From: UBA1127 sp965116355
Lineage (GTDB): Bacteria; Chloroflexota; Dehalococcoidia; Lucifugimonadales; UBA1127
Assembly: GCA_965116355.1 (NCBI GenBank)
Contig: OZ220679.1
Span: forward strand, 62,001 to 126,000
Length of the DNA stretch: 64,000 bases
Direction: 5' to 3'
Below are positions 52,991 through 61,424 of the stretch, piece after piece; within the stretch, counting starts at the first letter, position 1, and each line of letters opens with the position of its first letter. The position numbers and the translations under genes are program-made. The notes under the pieces are model-generated. The model made no database searches, was not told the DNA's origin, and was given only the letters and a program-made list of their open reading frames with translations.

Positions 52991-53710
52991 TCAGGACCGC
53001 TTCTCTTCAGCGTCGGTGGCAGCTTCCTCTTCCGAGGGTGCAGCTTCGGGTTCGGGCTCTGGCTCGGATTCAGGAGCTTCGGCCTCTGCGTCAGGAGCCT
53101 CAGCCTCCGGCTCGTCTGCAGGAGCGTCCTCGGCAGCGGACTCCGCTTCGGCGACGGGCTCTTCCTCGGCGGTGTCGTCGGCAGCTTCATCGACAGTGGC
53201 GGCGGCTTCAGCGACGTCGGTCTCGGCGTCAGTTGCTTCGGCGTCGGCTTCTTCCGCCGTGATCTCCTCGACGATCTCCTCTTCGGCCTCAGCCTCAGCT
53301 TCAGCGGCGAGGGCTGCGGCGGCGGCGGCCGCGGCAGCGGCGGGGCTCGCCTTCAGCCACGCGGGAAGGTTGGTCTGTTCCTTGATGCGGGCTGCGCGCC
53401 CGGAGCGCTGCCGGAGGTAGTAGAGCTTGGCGCGGCGCACCTTGCCGTAGCGCTGCACCTGCACTGACTCGATGTGCGGCGAGTAAAGGGGGAACGTGCG
53501 CTCGACGCCGAAGCCCCGGGTGACGCGGCGGACCGTGAAGCAGGCCGCCGCGCTCTTGCCGCCGACGCGCCGGATGACGACGCCCTGGAAGGGCTGAGTG
53601 CGCGTGCGCTCGCCCTCGCGGACCTTGTAGTTGACCTGGACGGTGTCCCCGGCTCGGAATTCCGGGATGTTCGGGTTCTTCGTGACCTCTACGAGGTGGT
53701 GGGCGTCCAT
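52991..53710 (-). CDS. rplS: Ribosomal protein L19 with long acidic Ala/Glu-rich C-terminal extension
   Basis: 239 residues; the first about 115 are a standard bL19 ('VTKNPNIPEFRAGDTVQVNY', 'FQGVVIRRVGGKSAA', 'FPLYSPHIESVQVQRYGKVR', 'RRAKLYYLRQRSGRAARI'). Residues about 120-239 are a low-complexity tail: an Ala run, then Glu/Ala/Asp/Pro-rich sequence ending EEKRS. Typical L19 is about 115-120 residues, so the protein is doubled in length by the tail. It sits on the 50S subunit near the 30S interface. The tail could be disordered and surface-exposed; function unknown. Confidence 0.93.
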   Translation of the reverse strand: MDAHHLVEVTKNPNIPEFRAGDTVQVNYKVREGERTRTQPFQGVVIRRVGGKSAAACFTVRRVTRGFGVERTFPLYSPHIESVQVQRYGKVRRAKLYYLRQRSGRAARIKEQTNLPAWLKASPAAAAAAAAAALAAEAEAEAEEEIVEEITAEEADAEATDAETDVAEAAATVDEAADDTAEEEPVAEAESAAEDAPADEPEAEAPDAEAEAPESEPEPEPEAAPSEEEAATDAEEKRS

Positions 53711-53779
53711 GCGGGTCCTCTTGGCAATGTCAGATTAGGTACAACCAGACAATGGTACACGATACGGGCGACGGTGGGC

Positions 53780-53836
53780 AACGGTCGTTGCGGGCGCAAC
53801 GGGCGTTGCTGCGGGCGCAATGGGCGTTGCGGGCTG
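53780..53836. repeat. Three imperfect ~20-bp tandem repeats upstream of rplS
   Basis: Three copies of 'acgggcgttgcgggcgca'-like units between the PIN-domain gene and rplS (copies begin near 53781, 53799 and 53820). They lie at the 3' end of the PIN gene. Confidence 0.6.
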
Positions 53837-54223
53837 TTATGCGCGGCGGGTGACGGCGGCGAGATCCTTGTCGAAGGTTATGATGCCGCGGACACCCCTG
53901 CGCTGACACGACGCCAAGTGGCACAAGTCCCGGGCCTCCAAGGTGGGGTGCTCGTCCTTGAGCTGTCGGGCCAGCGTCACGTCGTCCGATTCCAAGGGCC
54001 AGACTTCAACATCCACGCTCTCTATGAGCGTGAGAGCGTCGTCAAAGTTCCTGAGTCGTCCCGTGGAAGAGTAGACGTGCAGCAACTCTTGCAGCACCTC
54101 CGCAGATGTCCCAAGGGCCGCGCCTGTTTCCCTGGCTTCAATGAAGAACTGCCGAGCTTCCGCTTTCAGTGGGTGCGGCTGGCCCACAGCGTACATGAAG
54201 ACGTTGGCGTCAACAAAAATCAC
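53837..54223 (-). CDS. VapC-like PIN-domain toxin
   Basis: 128-residue PIN nuclease. Acidic site residues are visible in 'MIFVDANVFMYAV' (Asp5), 'SAEVLQELLHVYS' (Glu), 'EARDLCHLASC' (Asp) and 'ITFDKDLAAV' (Asp). It overlaps the upstream antitoxin by 4 bp (ATGA), the standard TA arrangement. Predicted to cleave RNA when unbound. Confidence 0.92.
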   Translation of the reverse strand: MIFVDANVFMYAVGQPHPLKAEARQFFIEARETGAALGTSAEVLQELLHVYSSTGRLRNFDDALTLIESVDVEVWPLESDDVTLARQLKDEHPTLEARDLCHLASCQRRGVRGIITFDKDLAAVTRRA

Positions 54224-54501
54224 GACCTAAGGGCGTCCCGCAACTGGTCTTCTAACATCGTCCGCTTCACTTCTTCCCAGTCCGGCTCCGGTTCAGCGTC
54301 CGGCCCATACCGGGCATCAATGCGCCTGAAGAAGTCCCTGAGGTCTTCCACTGAATGCAACCTTGCAGACTTCCGCATCTCTTCCACCCTTTGGTGCGCA
54401 GCAGCCCGCATCCACGCGCTAAAGGTCATACCCTCTTTGCGGGCTTGCGACAGAAACTGCGCGCGGTCTTCATCTGGAATGATCAACTGCACCCGGGCCA
54501 T
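54220..54501 (-). CDS. Antitoxin of the first PIN module, RHH-like
   Basis: 93-residue antitoxin starting at ATG 54501. 'ARVQLIIPDEDRAQFLSQAR' and 'GMTFSAWMRAAAHQRVEEMR' are consistent with a ribbon-helix-helix DNA-binding N-terminus; the C-terminal part is acidic and helical ('WEEVKRTMLEDQLRDALRS') and would bind the toxin. A 19-bp palindrome lies 20 bp upstream of the start. Confidence 0.82.
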   Translation of the reverse strand: MARVQLIIPDEDRAQFLSQARKEGMTFSAWMRAAAHQRVEEMRKSARLHSVEDLRDFFRRIDARYGPDAEPEPDWEEVKRTMLEDQLRDALRS

Positions 54502-54520
54502 TGCCAACCCTTTCCAAGAA

Positions 54521-54539
54521 TGTGTATTCACTATACACA
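54521..54539 (-). promoter_or_regulatory. Candidate operator of the first PIN module
   Basis: TGTGTAT-tcact-ATACACA: 7-bp perfect inverted arms with a 5-bp spacer, 20 bp upstream of the antitoxin start. Position and symmetry fit an RHH autoregulatory operator overlapping the promoter. Confidence 0.65.
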
Positions 54540-54610
54540 CTTCCAACTGCCACGTCAATCCGTTCAAGGGGGTAGGATGCGCAGGGGTGAAACTCACGCC
54601 TCAGCGGGAA

Positions 54611-57208
54611 TTAAACCCTCGACACCTGCACGGGCATGATGTGGAGGCCGGGGACGCGCAGCATGGGGTCGTCGTCCGGGGACTGGTCGAGGGCGGTGGC
54701 GAGCTCGCCGAAGAGGACCGTGGCCGAGACTACGCCGCGCAGCGGGCCCGTGGTGCGCACGAGGCCGCGGATGCGGTGGCCGTTCGCCCCAACGTCGATG
54801 ACATCGCCGGGGGCGACGCCCAGCGCAGCGGCGTCGTCGGGGTGAAGCTCGAGCGCGTCCTCGCGGCGGATGGCGTTCTTGCCGTTGCTGCGCACCACCT
54901 CGACCTCGCCTACCGGCAGCGAGAGAACGCGGCCGGGTGCGAAGAGGAAGCCTGCGCTGTCGGTAGCCCGAGCGGGCATCGGCGCGAGCGGCGCCAGTTC
55001 GGTGCGCTTCGGCATCGTCCATGGCAGCTGCACGCCACCCGCGTCGAGGGCGTCGTCGGTGGCGGCGGCGTAGGCGGGAACCGCGTCGCGGATGGCCTGC
55101 AACGTCTCCGACGGATGTCCGCCGAAGCCGTCCGCGCCCATACGGCGCGCCAACTGCGTGAGTACGGCGTCGGCAGGGCGGGCCTCGCCCTTGGGCTCGA
55201 TGGCGGCGCGGCGGCGCAGCACCCAGCGATCAAGGCTGGTCACGACGCCGTCCTCCTCGGCGAAGGACGTCATCGGCAGCAGCACGTCGGCGGCCTCGGT
55301 GAGCTCGGAGGGGAACATGGCCTGCACGACGAGGAATTCCGTGTGCGTCAGCGTGTGGACGGCCTCCGGCGTGAAGAGCGCGCTGTCTCCGAGGACCATC
55401 GCGGCCTTGACGCCGCCCTGCGCGATGGCCTCAAGCGACCGCGCCGCGCTCAGGCCGTCGTCACCGGGCGTGCAGTCCACGTCGAGGGCGCCCTGGCCGG
55501 CCGCGCCGGGGCGCAGCGGGAAGAGGCCGCCGGCGGGCACCCCGACGTTGCCCGTCGCGAGGGCGAGATTGATGAGGGCATCGGTGACGGGGGCGCGCTC
55601 GTCTTGGGCGACGTTGTCCAGCGCGTAGACGATGGCGGCGCTGCCCGCCCCCGCGAAGGCCCGGGCCGCAGCCGCGATCCTGTCGGCGGCGACGCCCGTT
55701 GCGGACGCGACGGCGTCAATGGCGTAGCCCGCAAGCGACTCGCGCAGGGCGTCGAGGCCGCCGGAGCGCTCGGCGATGAAGGCGTCGTCCTGCAGGCCCT
55801 CGTCGAGTATGACGCGGAGCATGCCGCCAATGAGCGCGCGCTCGGTGCCGGGGTAGGGCCGCAGCCACAGGTCGGCGTAGCGTGAGAGCTCGACCTCGCG
55901 GGTGTCGATGACGATGAGCTTTCCGCCCGCCTTGTGGGCCTTCTTGATGGGGATGGCGGCGACGTTGTGTTCCTCTGTGACATTGGCGTTGACGACGAGG
56001 ACGCAGCCCGCGCTCTCCAGCTCGGCCAGGGTGCCCGTCGCGGCGGGTGTGCCGAGGCGGCGGGCGAGCGGCTCGACGAGCTCCGGACGGTGGTCGCCGG
56101 AGAGGTCAACATTGCTCGCGCCCATGACCTCGCGCGCGAACTTGCCCGCGAGGAATGCCTGCTGGTTTGTGGCCCTCGGCGTCAGGAAGAGCGAGAAGGC
56201 GCCGCCCTTGTAGTCGGGCAGCCGCGACGCGATGACCTCGAGGGCCTGGTCCCACGTCGCCTCGACCAGCTCACCGTGCCGGCGCAGCATCGGCGTCCGG
56301 AGCCGGTTGCGGCTGTTGACGAACTCGTTGCCGAACTTGCCCATGTAGCAGAGCTGCCCGGTGTTGACGGGCGACTCCCAGTCGCCGATGGAACGGATGA
56401 CGCGGCCGCGACGGTCTACCTCCAGGTTGACCTGGCAGCCGACGGGGCAGTGGGTGCACGTGGTCTTGACCGTTTCGACGGCCTTGTCCCACTTGTGGTC
56501 GCGCTCAACCAGCGCGCCAACGGGGCAGACGTCGATGCACGCTCCGCAGAACTCGCAGCCGGACTCGAGCAGCGACATGCCCTGCGACGTGCCGACGAGC
56601 ACGGTGCCGGAGCGTTCGATCATCGCGATGGCGTCGTCGCCGCGCATCTCTTCGCAGACGCGGACGCAGCGCGCGCAGACGATGCAGAGGTTGTAGTCGC
56701 GGTCGTAGAAGGGGTCGCCGGTCTCCACCTGCAGGTTGCGGTAGTTGTAGGCCAGCGGCGACTCCATGTTGACGTTGACGTAACGCACCGTGTCCTTGAG
56801 CTCGCACCGCTCATTCTTGGGGCAGACGACGCAGCGGTCCAGGACGCGGACGTGGCGGAGGCAGATGTCCTGCGGCCCGCACAGCTCTATGCGGTGGCAG
56901 GTCAGGCAGCCGTGGGGGTGCTCCGAGAGCAGCAGCTCCATGACGCTCTCCCGCAGCCCGCGGATCTCCTGCCCCAGCGAGCTCACCACCATGCCGTCGG
57001 CGACGGGCAGCGTACAGGACGCGGGGGTGCCCCGTCCGCCCTCCACCTCGACGCAGCACATGCGGCACGCGCCGTAGGGCTTCATGCCCGGCCAGTAGCA
57101 CAGGTACGGGATGTACACGTTGTTGTCGATAGCCGCTTGCAGCACGGTCTGCCCCGGCTTGGCCTCGACCTCAACGCCGTCTATGGTGAGCTTGATGGGC
57201 TCCGTCAT
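54611..57208 (-). CDS. nuoG: NuoG-like NADH dehydrogenase / molybdopterin-fold iron-sulphur subunit
   Basis: 865-residue protein. [2Fe-2S] ferredoxin domain with Cys in 'YLCYWPGMKPYGACRMCC' and 'ASC'; His-Cys3 site 'HPHGCLTCHRIELCG'; an extra Cys-rich block 'DRCVVCPKNERCEL'; two [4Fe-4S] ferredoxin motifs 'CIVCARCVRVC' and 'CEFCGACIDVCPVGAL'; a further 4Fe-4S 'CTHCPVGC'; and a molybdopterin oxidoreductase fold (about 280-865). The position where formate dehydrogenases have Cys/Sec reads 'GASNVDLSGDH', with no Mo ligand, so a NuoG-like electron-transfer role fits best. 32 bp downstream of nuoF. Confidence 0.88.
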   Translation of the reverse strand: MTEPIKLTIDGVEVEAKPGQTVLQAAIDNNVYIPYLCYWPGMKPYGACRMCCVEVEGGRGTPASCTLPVADGMVVSSLGQEIRGLRESVMELLLSEHPHGCLTCHRIELCGPQDICLRHVRVLDRCVVCPKNERCELKDTVRYVNVNMESPLAYNYRNLQVETGDPFYDRDYNLCIVCARCVRVCEEMRGDDAIAMIERSGTVLVGTSQGMSLLESGCEFCGACIDVCPVGALVERDHKWDKAVETVKTTCTHCPVGCQVNLEVDRRGRVIRSIGDWESPVNTGQLCYMGKFGNEFVNSRNRLRTPMLRRHGELVEATWDQALEVIASRLPDYKGGAFSLFLTPRATNQQAFLAGKFAREVMGASNVDLSGDHRPELVEPLARRLGTPAATGTLAELESAGCVLVVNANVTEEHNVAAIPIKKAHKAGGKLIVIDTREVELSRYADLWLRPYPGTERALIGGMLRVILDEGLQDDAFIAERSGGLDALRESLAGYAIDAVASATGVAADRIAAAARAFAGAGSAAIVYALDNVAQDERAPVTDALINLALATGNVGVPAGGLFPLRPGAAGQGALDVDCTPGDDGLSAARSLEAIAQGGVKAAMVLGDSALFTPEAVHTLTHTEFLVVQAMFPSELTEAADVLLPMTSFAEEDGVVTSLDRWVLRRRAAIEPKGEARPADAVLTQLARRMGADGFGGHPSETLQAIRDAVPAYAAATDDALDAGGVQLPWTMPKRTELAPLAPMPARATDSAGFLFAPGRVLSLPVGEVEVVRSNGKNAIRREDALELHPDDAAALGVAPGDVIDVGANGHRIRGLVRTTGPLRGVVSATVLFGELATALDQSPDDDPMLRVPGLHIMPVQVSRV

Positions 57209-57240
57209 TCGCTTGGCCCCTGTCTCCTATCGTTTGGCGG

Positions 57241-59007
57241 CTACGCGGTCGACTTTGTAGCCGCCTCTTCCTCGACGTACCAGCCGGACACGGCCTCAGG
57301 CGACGTGCGCGTGGGGCGGTGGAAGCGGGCGGTGCAGCTCCCCGTCGGGCACCGGCCCTCCTCCAGGTGGACGCGGAAGTCCTCCTCGAAGTGCTGCAGC
57401 GACGATCTGATGGGGTTGAAGCCGAGCTGCCCGTGCCCACACAGCGACCCCATGCCCATGGTCTTGCCGATGGTGCGCATCAGGTCGAGGTCCTCGGGGC
57501 GCCCGGCGTTCGAGGCGATGCGCTCCAGCGTGTCCAGCAGGTGCGTCATGCCGAGCCGGCACGGGAAGCACTTGCCGCACGACTCGTACTGGCAGAAGGC
57601 GACCATGTTCCATGCGAGGTCGACGGCGCACACGTCCTCGGACGCAACGATGATGCCGCCGGAGCCGAGGATTGCGCCCGCCTGCGACATCAGCTCGTAG
57701 TCGAGCGTAATCTCGAGGCTGTCGGGCCCAAGCACGCCGCCGAGGGGGCCGCCGGTCTGCAGCAGCTTCACGGGCCCGCCCGTCGCGACGCCGCCAGCAA
57801 TGTCGTTCACCACCTGGCCCAGGGTCAGGCCGAAGGGCACCTCATACATGCCGGGGTAGTTCACGTTGCCGGTGAGGCACAGGATGGCGGTGCCCTTGCT
57901 GCGCTCGTAGCCGATGCCGGAGAACCACTCGCCGCCGAGCCGGACCAGCTCCGGCGCGTAGGCGACGGTTTTCACGTTGTTGATGTTGCTCGGGTTGCCC
58001 CAGACGCCGGCCTGCGCCGGGAAGGGCGGCCGGAAGCGCGGCATGGAGCGCTTGCCCTCGATGGCCTCCATCAGCGCCGTCTCCTCGCCCGCTACGTAGG
58101 AGTCGCCCGTCAGCGCGACCTCCATGTCGAAGGAGAAGCCGGAGCCGAGGATGTCCTGGCCGAGCAACCCCTGCTCGTACGCCTGCTTGATGGCCTCCTT
58201 GGCGCGGTCGATAGGGCCGTCGTGGCCGTGGCGGATGAAGATGTAGCCGTAGTTGGCGCCCGTCGCGCGGCCGGCGATGATCGTGCCCTCGACAACAGTG
58301 TGGGGGTCGCTCTCGATGAGGCCCTTGTCGTTGTAGGCGCCGGGGTCGCCCTCCTCGCAGTTGACCAGCACGTACTTGTTGGGGCGGTTGGAGCCCTGCA
58401 GGAAGCCCCACTTGACGCCCGTGGGGAAGGCCGCGCCGCCGCGCCCGCGCAGGCCGGAGGCCTTCACCTCCTCGATCAGCTCGTCCTGCGACATCTCCGA
58501 CAGCGCCTTGGCGAGCCCGCCGTAGCCGCCAGCCGCAAGGTACTCGCGGATGTCACCGGGGTCGACCGCGCCGCAATTGCGCGTCGCGATGCGAACCTGC
58601 AGCTTCCACTGCTCGCCGTCCTCGATGCGCGGGACGCCGTCAACACTCCCGTCGCCGAGGGTGCCGAGGACCTCGCCAGCGTTACGCCACTGGCCGGATG
58701 CTGCCGCGTCGAGGATGGCGGGGACCTGCTGCGGGGTCACGTTGCAGTAGAAGACGCGCGGCCCGCCGGGGGCCTGCACGTCGACGAGGGGCTCGGCGTA
58801 GCAGAAGCCGATGCAGCCGACCTCCTGCACCGCGGCGTCCAGCCCGCGCGAGGCGGCCTCGGCGCGGAGGGCGTCCAGCACGGCGAATGCGCCGGCGGCG
58901 TGCCCGCACAGCGCGACGCCGACGCGGATGCGCGTCCTGCTCTCGAGCGCGTCAACGTGGGCGCGCGCCGCATCCTGGATGGTCTGGAAGCGCTCGGCCA
59001 CGGTCAT
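57241..59007 (-). CDS. nuoF: NuoF-like NADH-binding flavoprotein with N-terminal thioredoxin-like [2Fe-2S] domain
   Basis: 588-residue HndC/HymB-type subunit that oxidises NADH at FMN. N-terminal ferredoxin-like domain (about residues 25-115) with Cys in 'VGVALCGHAAG' and 'EVGCIGFCYAEPLVD'. FMN/NADH motifs 'GLRGRGGAAFPTGVKWGF' and 'VNCEEGDPGAYNDKGLIESD'; [4Fe-4S] ligands 'ESCGKCFPCRLG' and 'GSLCGHGQL'. Start ATG 59007 overlaps nuoE in ATGA. Longer than ordinary NuoF because of the N-terminal domain, as in NAD-reducing hydrogenases and NAD-dependent formate dehydrogenases. Confidence 0.93.
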   Translation of the reverse strand: MTVAERFQTIQDAARAHVDALESRTRIRVGVALCGHAAGAFAVLDALRAEAASRGLDAAVQEVGCIGFCYAEPLVDVQAPGGPRVFYCNVTPQQVPAILDAAASGQWRNAGEVLGTLGDGSVDGVPRIEDGEQWKLQVRIATRNCGAVDPGDIREYLAAGGYGGLAKALSEMSQDELIEEVKASGLRGRGGAAFPTGVKWGFLQGSNRPNKYVLVNCEEGDPGAYNDKGLIESDPHTVVEGTIIAGRATGANYGYIFIRHGHDGPIDRAKEAIKQAYEQGLLGQDILGSGFSFDMEVALTGDSYVAGEETALMEAIEGKRSMPRFRPPFPAQAGVWGNPSNINNVKTVAYAPELVRLGGEWFSGIGYERSKGTAILCLTGNVNYPGMYEVPFGLTLGQVVNDIAGGVATGGPVKLLQTGGPLGGVLGPDSLEITLDYELMSQAGAILGSGGIIVASEDVCAVDLAWNMVAFCQYESCGKCFPCRLGMTHLLDTLERIASNAGRPEDLDLMRTIGKTMGMGSLCGHGQLGFNPIRSSLQHFEEDFRVHLEEGRCPTGSCTARFHRPTRTSPEAVSGWYVEEEAATKSTA

Positions 59008-59498
59008 CGCGAGTGGCCTCCGTTTCCGCCTGCCGAGCGGAGCCCGGCCAGCATGGCGTCGACGGAGCCGGCGTTGGCGCGGCCGTACAGGTGATGGTCG
59101 GCGGAAACGACGGGCGCCAGACCGCACGCGCCGAGGCAGGTGTTGTATCGGAGCGTGACGGCGCCGTCGGGCGTGTCGCCCTCGCCGCTGAGGCCGAGGG
59201 CATCGTGGACGCGCTCGAGCAATCGCTGCGCGCCCATCAGGTGGCACGTCGGGCCCCAGCACACCTCGACCGTGTGCGCGCCGGGGGGAGTGAAGCGGAA
59301 GTTGGGGTAGAAGGAGGCGACGGCCCAGACGTCGTTGGGCGTCACGCTCTGGCGAGAAGCCACCTCCTCGATGGCCTCCTGCGGTATCCAGCCAAGCTCG
59401 TCCTCGATGGCAAGAAGGGACGAGAGCACGGTAACGGTGGGCTGCGATTGTTCCGTGACGGCCCGGACGATGCGGGCTCGCAGGGCGTCGTCTGTCAC
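59004..59498 (-). CDS. nuoE: NuoE-like [2Fe-2S] subunit
   Basis: 164-residue thioredoxin-like ferredoxin. Ligand pattern C-x4-C ('EVCWGPTCHLMGAQR') and C-x3-C ('YNTCLGACGLAPVVS'). An N-terminal helical part ('LSSLLAIEDELGWIPQEAIE') is typical. It passes electrons from FMN in NuoF. GTG start. First gene of the nuoE-F-G operon; divergent from the hydroxyacid dehydrogenase. No other nuo subunit is nearby. Confidence 0.94.
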   Translation of the reverse strand: MTDDALRARIVRAVTEQSQPTVTVLSSLLAIEDELGWIPQEAIEEVASRQSVTPNDVWAVASFYPNFRFTPPGAHTVEVCWGPTCHLMGAQRLLERVHDALGLSGEGDTPDGAVTLRYNTCLGACGLAPVVSADHHLYGRANAGSVDAMLAGLRSAGGNGGHSR

Positions 59499-59633
59499 GT
59501 GGCCCCCTTCGCTGCGCCGGCCGCAGACTGCGTGAAGTTTATCACGGAGGGGGTGGGACTGCCAGAGCCCCCGCTTGCGCGCCCGTGCACCCTACGGCAT
59601 GATGAGGCGGAACCTGAAATGACGGAGGCTGTG

Positions 59634-60698
59634 ATGCCTGAACCCAAGGTGTTTGTGTTTGCGCCCGCTGACTCGGACAGCTTGCAAGAGCTGGAGGCGG
59701 CGGGCTGCTCGTTGACGCTGGGGAGCGCGAACTGGAGCGATCCGACGGGAGACTCGACGGAGAGGCTGGCGGAGATGGCCTCAGGGGCGGACGCGCTCGC
59801 CGGCACGTCCATCAAGGGGGCGAAGATCTCGCGGGAGGTGCTGACGGCGTCGGAAGGGCTGCGCATCGTGGCGAAGTACACCGTCGGCGTGGACGAGATC
59901 GACATCGACGCGGCGACGGAGCTGGGCATCCTGGTCACGCACGCGCCCACGGAGGCCAACTGGGGCGGCGTCGCGGAGACGACCATCACCAAGATGCTGA
60001 CGCTGCTCAAGAACACCCGCGAGCGTGACGCCCACCTGAAGGCGGGCGAGCCCTGGCGCAGCGAGGCCCTCACCGGCGTCCACCTTGGCTACCGCGCGGA
60101 GGACGGGCACGAGGGCATTGTGCTGGGTCTGATTGGGCTGGGGCGCATCGGCACGCGGGTAGCCAAGCTGATGGCGCCGTGGGGCATGCGCATCGTCGCG
60201 CACGACCCGTACGTTCCCGACGAGCACTTCGCCGAGCTCGGCGTCGAGCGGCTGGCGCTGGACGACCTGCTGCGGCAGTCCGACGTCGTCAGCCTGCACG
60301 TCATCCTGACGCGGGAAACGCACCACATGATCAGCACGCGGGAGCTGGGGTTGATGAAGCTGACGGCGGTGCTCATCAACACCTCGCGCGGGCCGGCCGT
60401 CGACGAGCCGGCGCTGATCGAGGCGCTGAACGCGAAGACCATCGCAGGCGCGGGGCTGGACGTCTTCGAGGTGGAGCCGCTGCCGGTGGACAGCCCGCTG
60501 CGCTCGATGGGGGAGAGCGTGCTGCTCTCGCCGCACATGTCGTCGCACAACATCGGCGGGGGCATCGGGCCGGGCATCAAGTGGGGGACGGCGGACGTGC
60601 TGCACGCGTTGCGGGGCGAGGAGCCGGAGCACGTCTACAACGCGGAGGCGCTCCCAGCCTGGCGTGAGCGGTTCCTGGGGCGGCCGCTGATCTCGTAG
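59634..60698 (+). CDS. D-isomer-specific 2-hydroxyacid dehydrogenase
   Basis: 354-residue NAD-dependent dehydrogenase of the SerA/GyaR class. NAD motif 'LGLIGLGRIGTRVAKLMAPW'; catalytic Arg in 'LINTSRGPAVDE', Glu in 'AGLDVFEVEPLP' and His in 'LLSPHMSSHNIGGG'. Length lacks the regulatory ACT domain of phosphoglycerate dehydrogenases, so the substrate may be another 2-keto/hydroxy acid. ATG 59634 chosen (GGAGG 5 nt upstream) over ATG 59619. Confidence 0.93.
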   Translation: MPEPKVFVFAPADSDSLQELEAAGCSLTLGSANWSDPTGDSTERLAEMASGADALAGTSIKGAKISREVLTASEGLRIVAKYTVGVDEIDIDAATELGILVTHAPTEANWGGVAETTITKMLTLLKNTRERDAHLKAGEPWRSEALTGVHLGYRAEDGHEGIVLGLIGLGRIGTRVAKLMAPWGMRIVAHDPYVPDEHFAELGVERLALDDLLRQSDVVSLHVILTRETHHMISTRELGLMKLTAVLINTSRGPAVDEPALIEALNAKTIAGAGLDVFEVEPLPVDSPLRSMGESVLLSPHMSSHNIGGGIGPGIKWGTADVLHALRGEEPEHVYNAEALPAWRERFLGRPLIS

Positions 60699-60726
60699 GG
60701 TTAGGCGCAAAGGAAAAGCGGCAGAC

Positions 60727-61134
60727 TTAGCGCAGCCCGGCCAGCGCTTCCTGCGGCGTGACCGCCGGTATCGGCGACCGCGCGTAGTCGGAGACGTTTC
60801 GGGTCACGATGCGTGTGGCCCCACAGGCCCGTGCAGCGGCAACCTGCATCGCGTCCTCGAAGTCGGCCATTGGGAGGCTCGCGGCATAGCGGATTGCCTC
60901 GGTGCCCGTTGTGGTCACCGGCACAAAGCGGATCAGTTCGAGGATGAACTCGCGGGCCTCGTCCCTGCCAATGACCGGAGACGCAATGTAGTGGAGGTTG
61001 GATATGGAGTGCCATGCGACGTTCGCAGCCTCAACCCCTTGCTGAATCTTCTCAAGGAGTTCCTCCGTTGAATCTGCGTAGGGTTCTCTGTCAAGGGCAA
61101 GGTCTAGCAACACATCCGTGTCTATGAGCATCAT
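60727..61134 (-). CDS. VapC-like PIN-domain toxin (second module)
   Basis: 135-residue PIN nuclease. 'LIDTDVLLDLALDREPY' (Asp), 'STEELLEKIQQG' (Glu region), 'ADFEDAMQVAAARACG' (Asp) and 'IVTRNVSDYARS' (Asp) cover the active site. It is convergent with the hydroxyacid dehydrogenase and overlaps its antitoxin by 4 bp. Confidence 0.92.
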   Translation of the reverse strand: MMLIDTDVLLDLALDREPYADSTEELLEKIQQGVEAANVAWHSISNLHYIASPVIGRDEAREFILELIRFVPVTTTGTEAIRYAASLPMADFEDAMQVAAARACGATRIVTRNVSDYARSPIPAVTPQEALAGLR

Positions 61135-61358
61135 CGGACGTACTTCTTAACCAACGCTTCGTAAAGAGGGTCGCCATGCCGCTCCGCCAGCTTGAACTTG
61201 CCCCTCCACTTCTTCGCAAAGGACTCGGTCTGCTCCCCGGCAACCTCCCGGAGTGACTGCTCAATCACCGCCGAAAGTGACATGCCCCGCTCGCGGGCAT
61301 AGCGCTTGGCAGCCGGGACCAACTCCGCGTCCACCGTGATCGTGAGTTTCTGCTTCAT
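61131..61358 (-). CDS. Ribbon-helix-helix antitoxin (second module)
   Basis: 75-residue antitoxin: 'QKLTITVDAELVPAAKRYAR' and 'GMSLSAVIEQSLREVAGEQ' match a ribbon-helix-helix N-terminus; the C-terminus 'KKWRGKFKLAERHGDPLYEA' would bind the toxin. ATG 61358 is preferred; the extension to 61397 runs into the operator region. Two ATACGTAT sites lie just upstream. Confidence 0.88.
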   Translation of the reverse strand: MKQKLTITVDAELVPAAKRYARERGMSLSAVIEQSLREVAGEQTESFAKKWRGKFKLAERHGDPLYEALVKKYVR

Positions 61359-61381
61359 GGGACGCCTGCCCTCCACGTCGT

Positions 61382-61410
61382 ATACGTATTCCATCACTCA
61401 GTATACGTAT
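61382..61410 (-). promoter_or_regulatory. Paired ATACGTAT operator candidate of the second PIN module
   Basis: Self-complementary ATACGTAT at 61382-61389 and 61403-61410, 21 bp apart (two helical turns), within a longer direct repeat 'gtatacgtattc'. The sites lie 24-52 bp upstream of the antitoxin start, fitting two RHH dimers on one face of the DNA. Confidence 0.65.
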
Positions 61411-61424
61411 TCATCGCAGTAGTA

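Noticed and set aside
50442..53420. 992-codon plus-strand open frame
   Set aside because: Antisense shadow of priA and rplS; composition reflects third-position GC bias and it has no recognisable motif. Same for the long antisense frames at 9341-11047, 53474-55885, 55934-57700 and 57319-59094.
54611..57208. Selenocysteine formate dehydrogenase in the NuoG-like gene
   Set aside because: No in-frame TGA, and the Mo-ligand position has neither Cys nor Sec.
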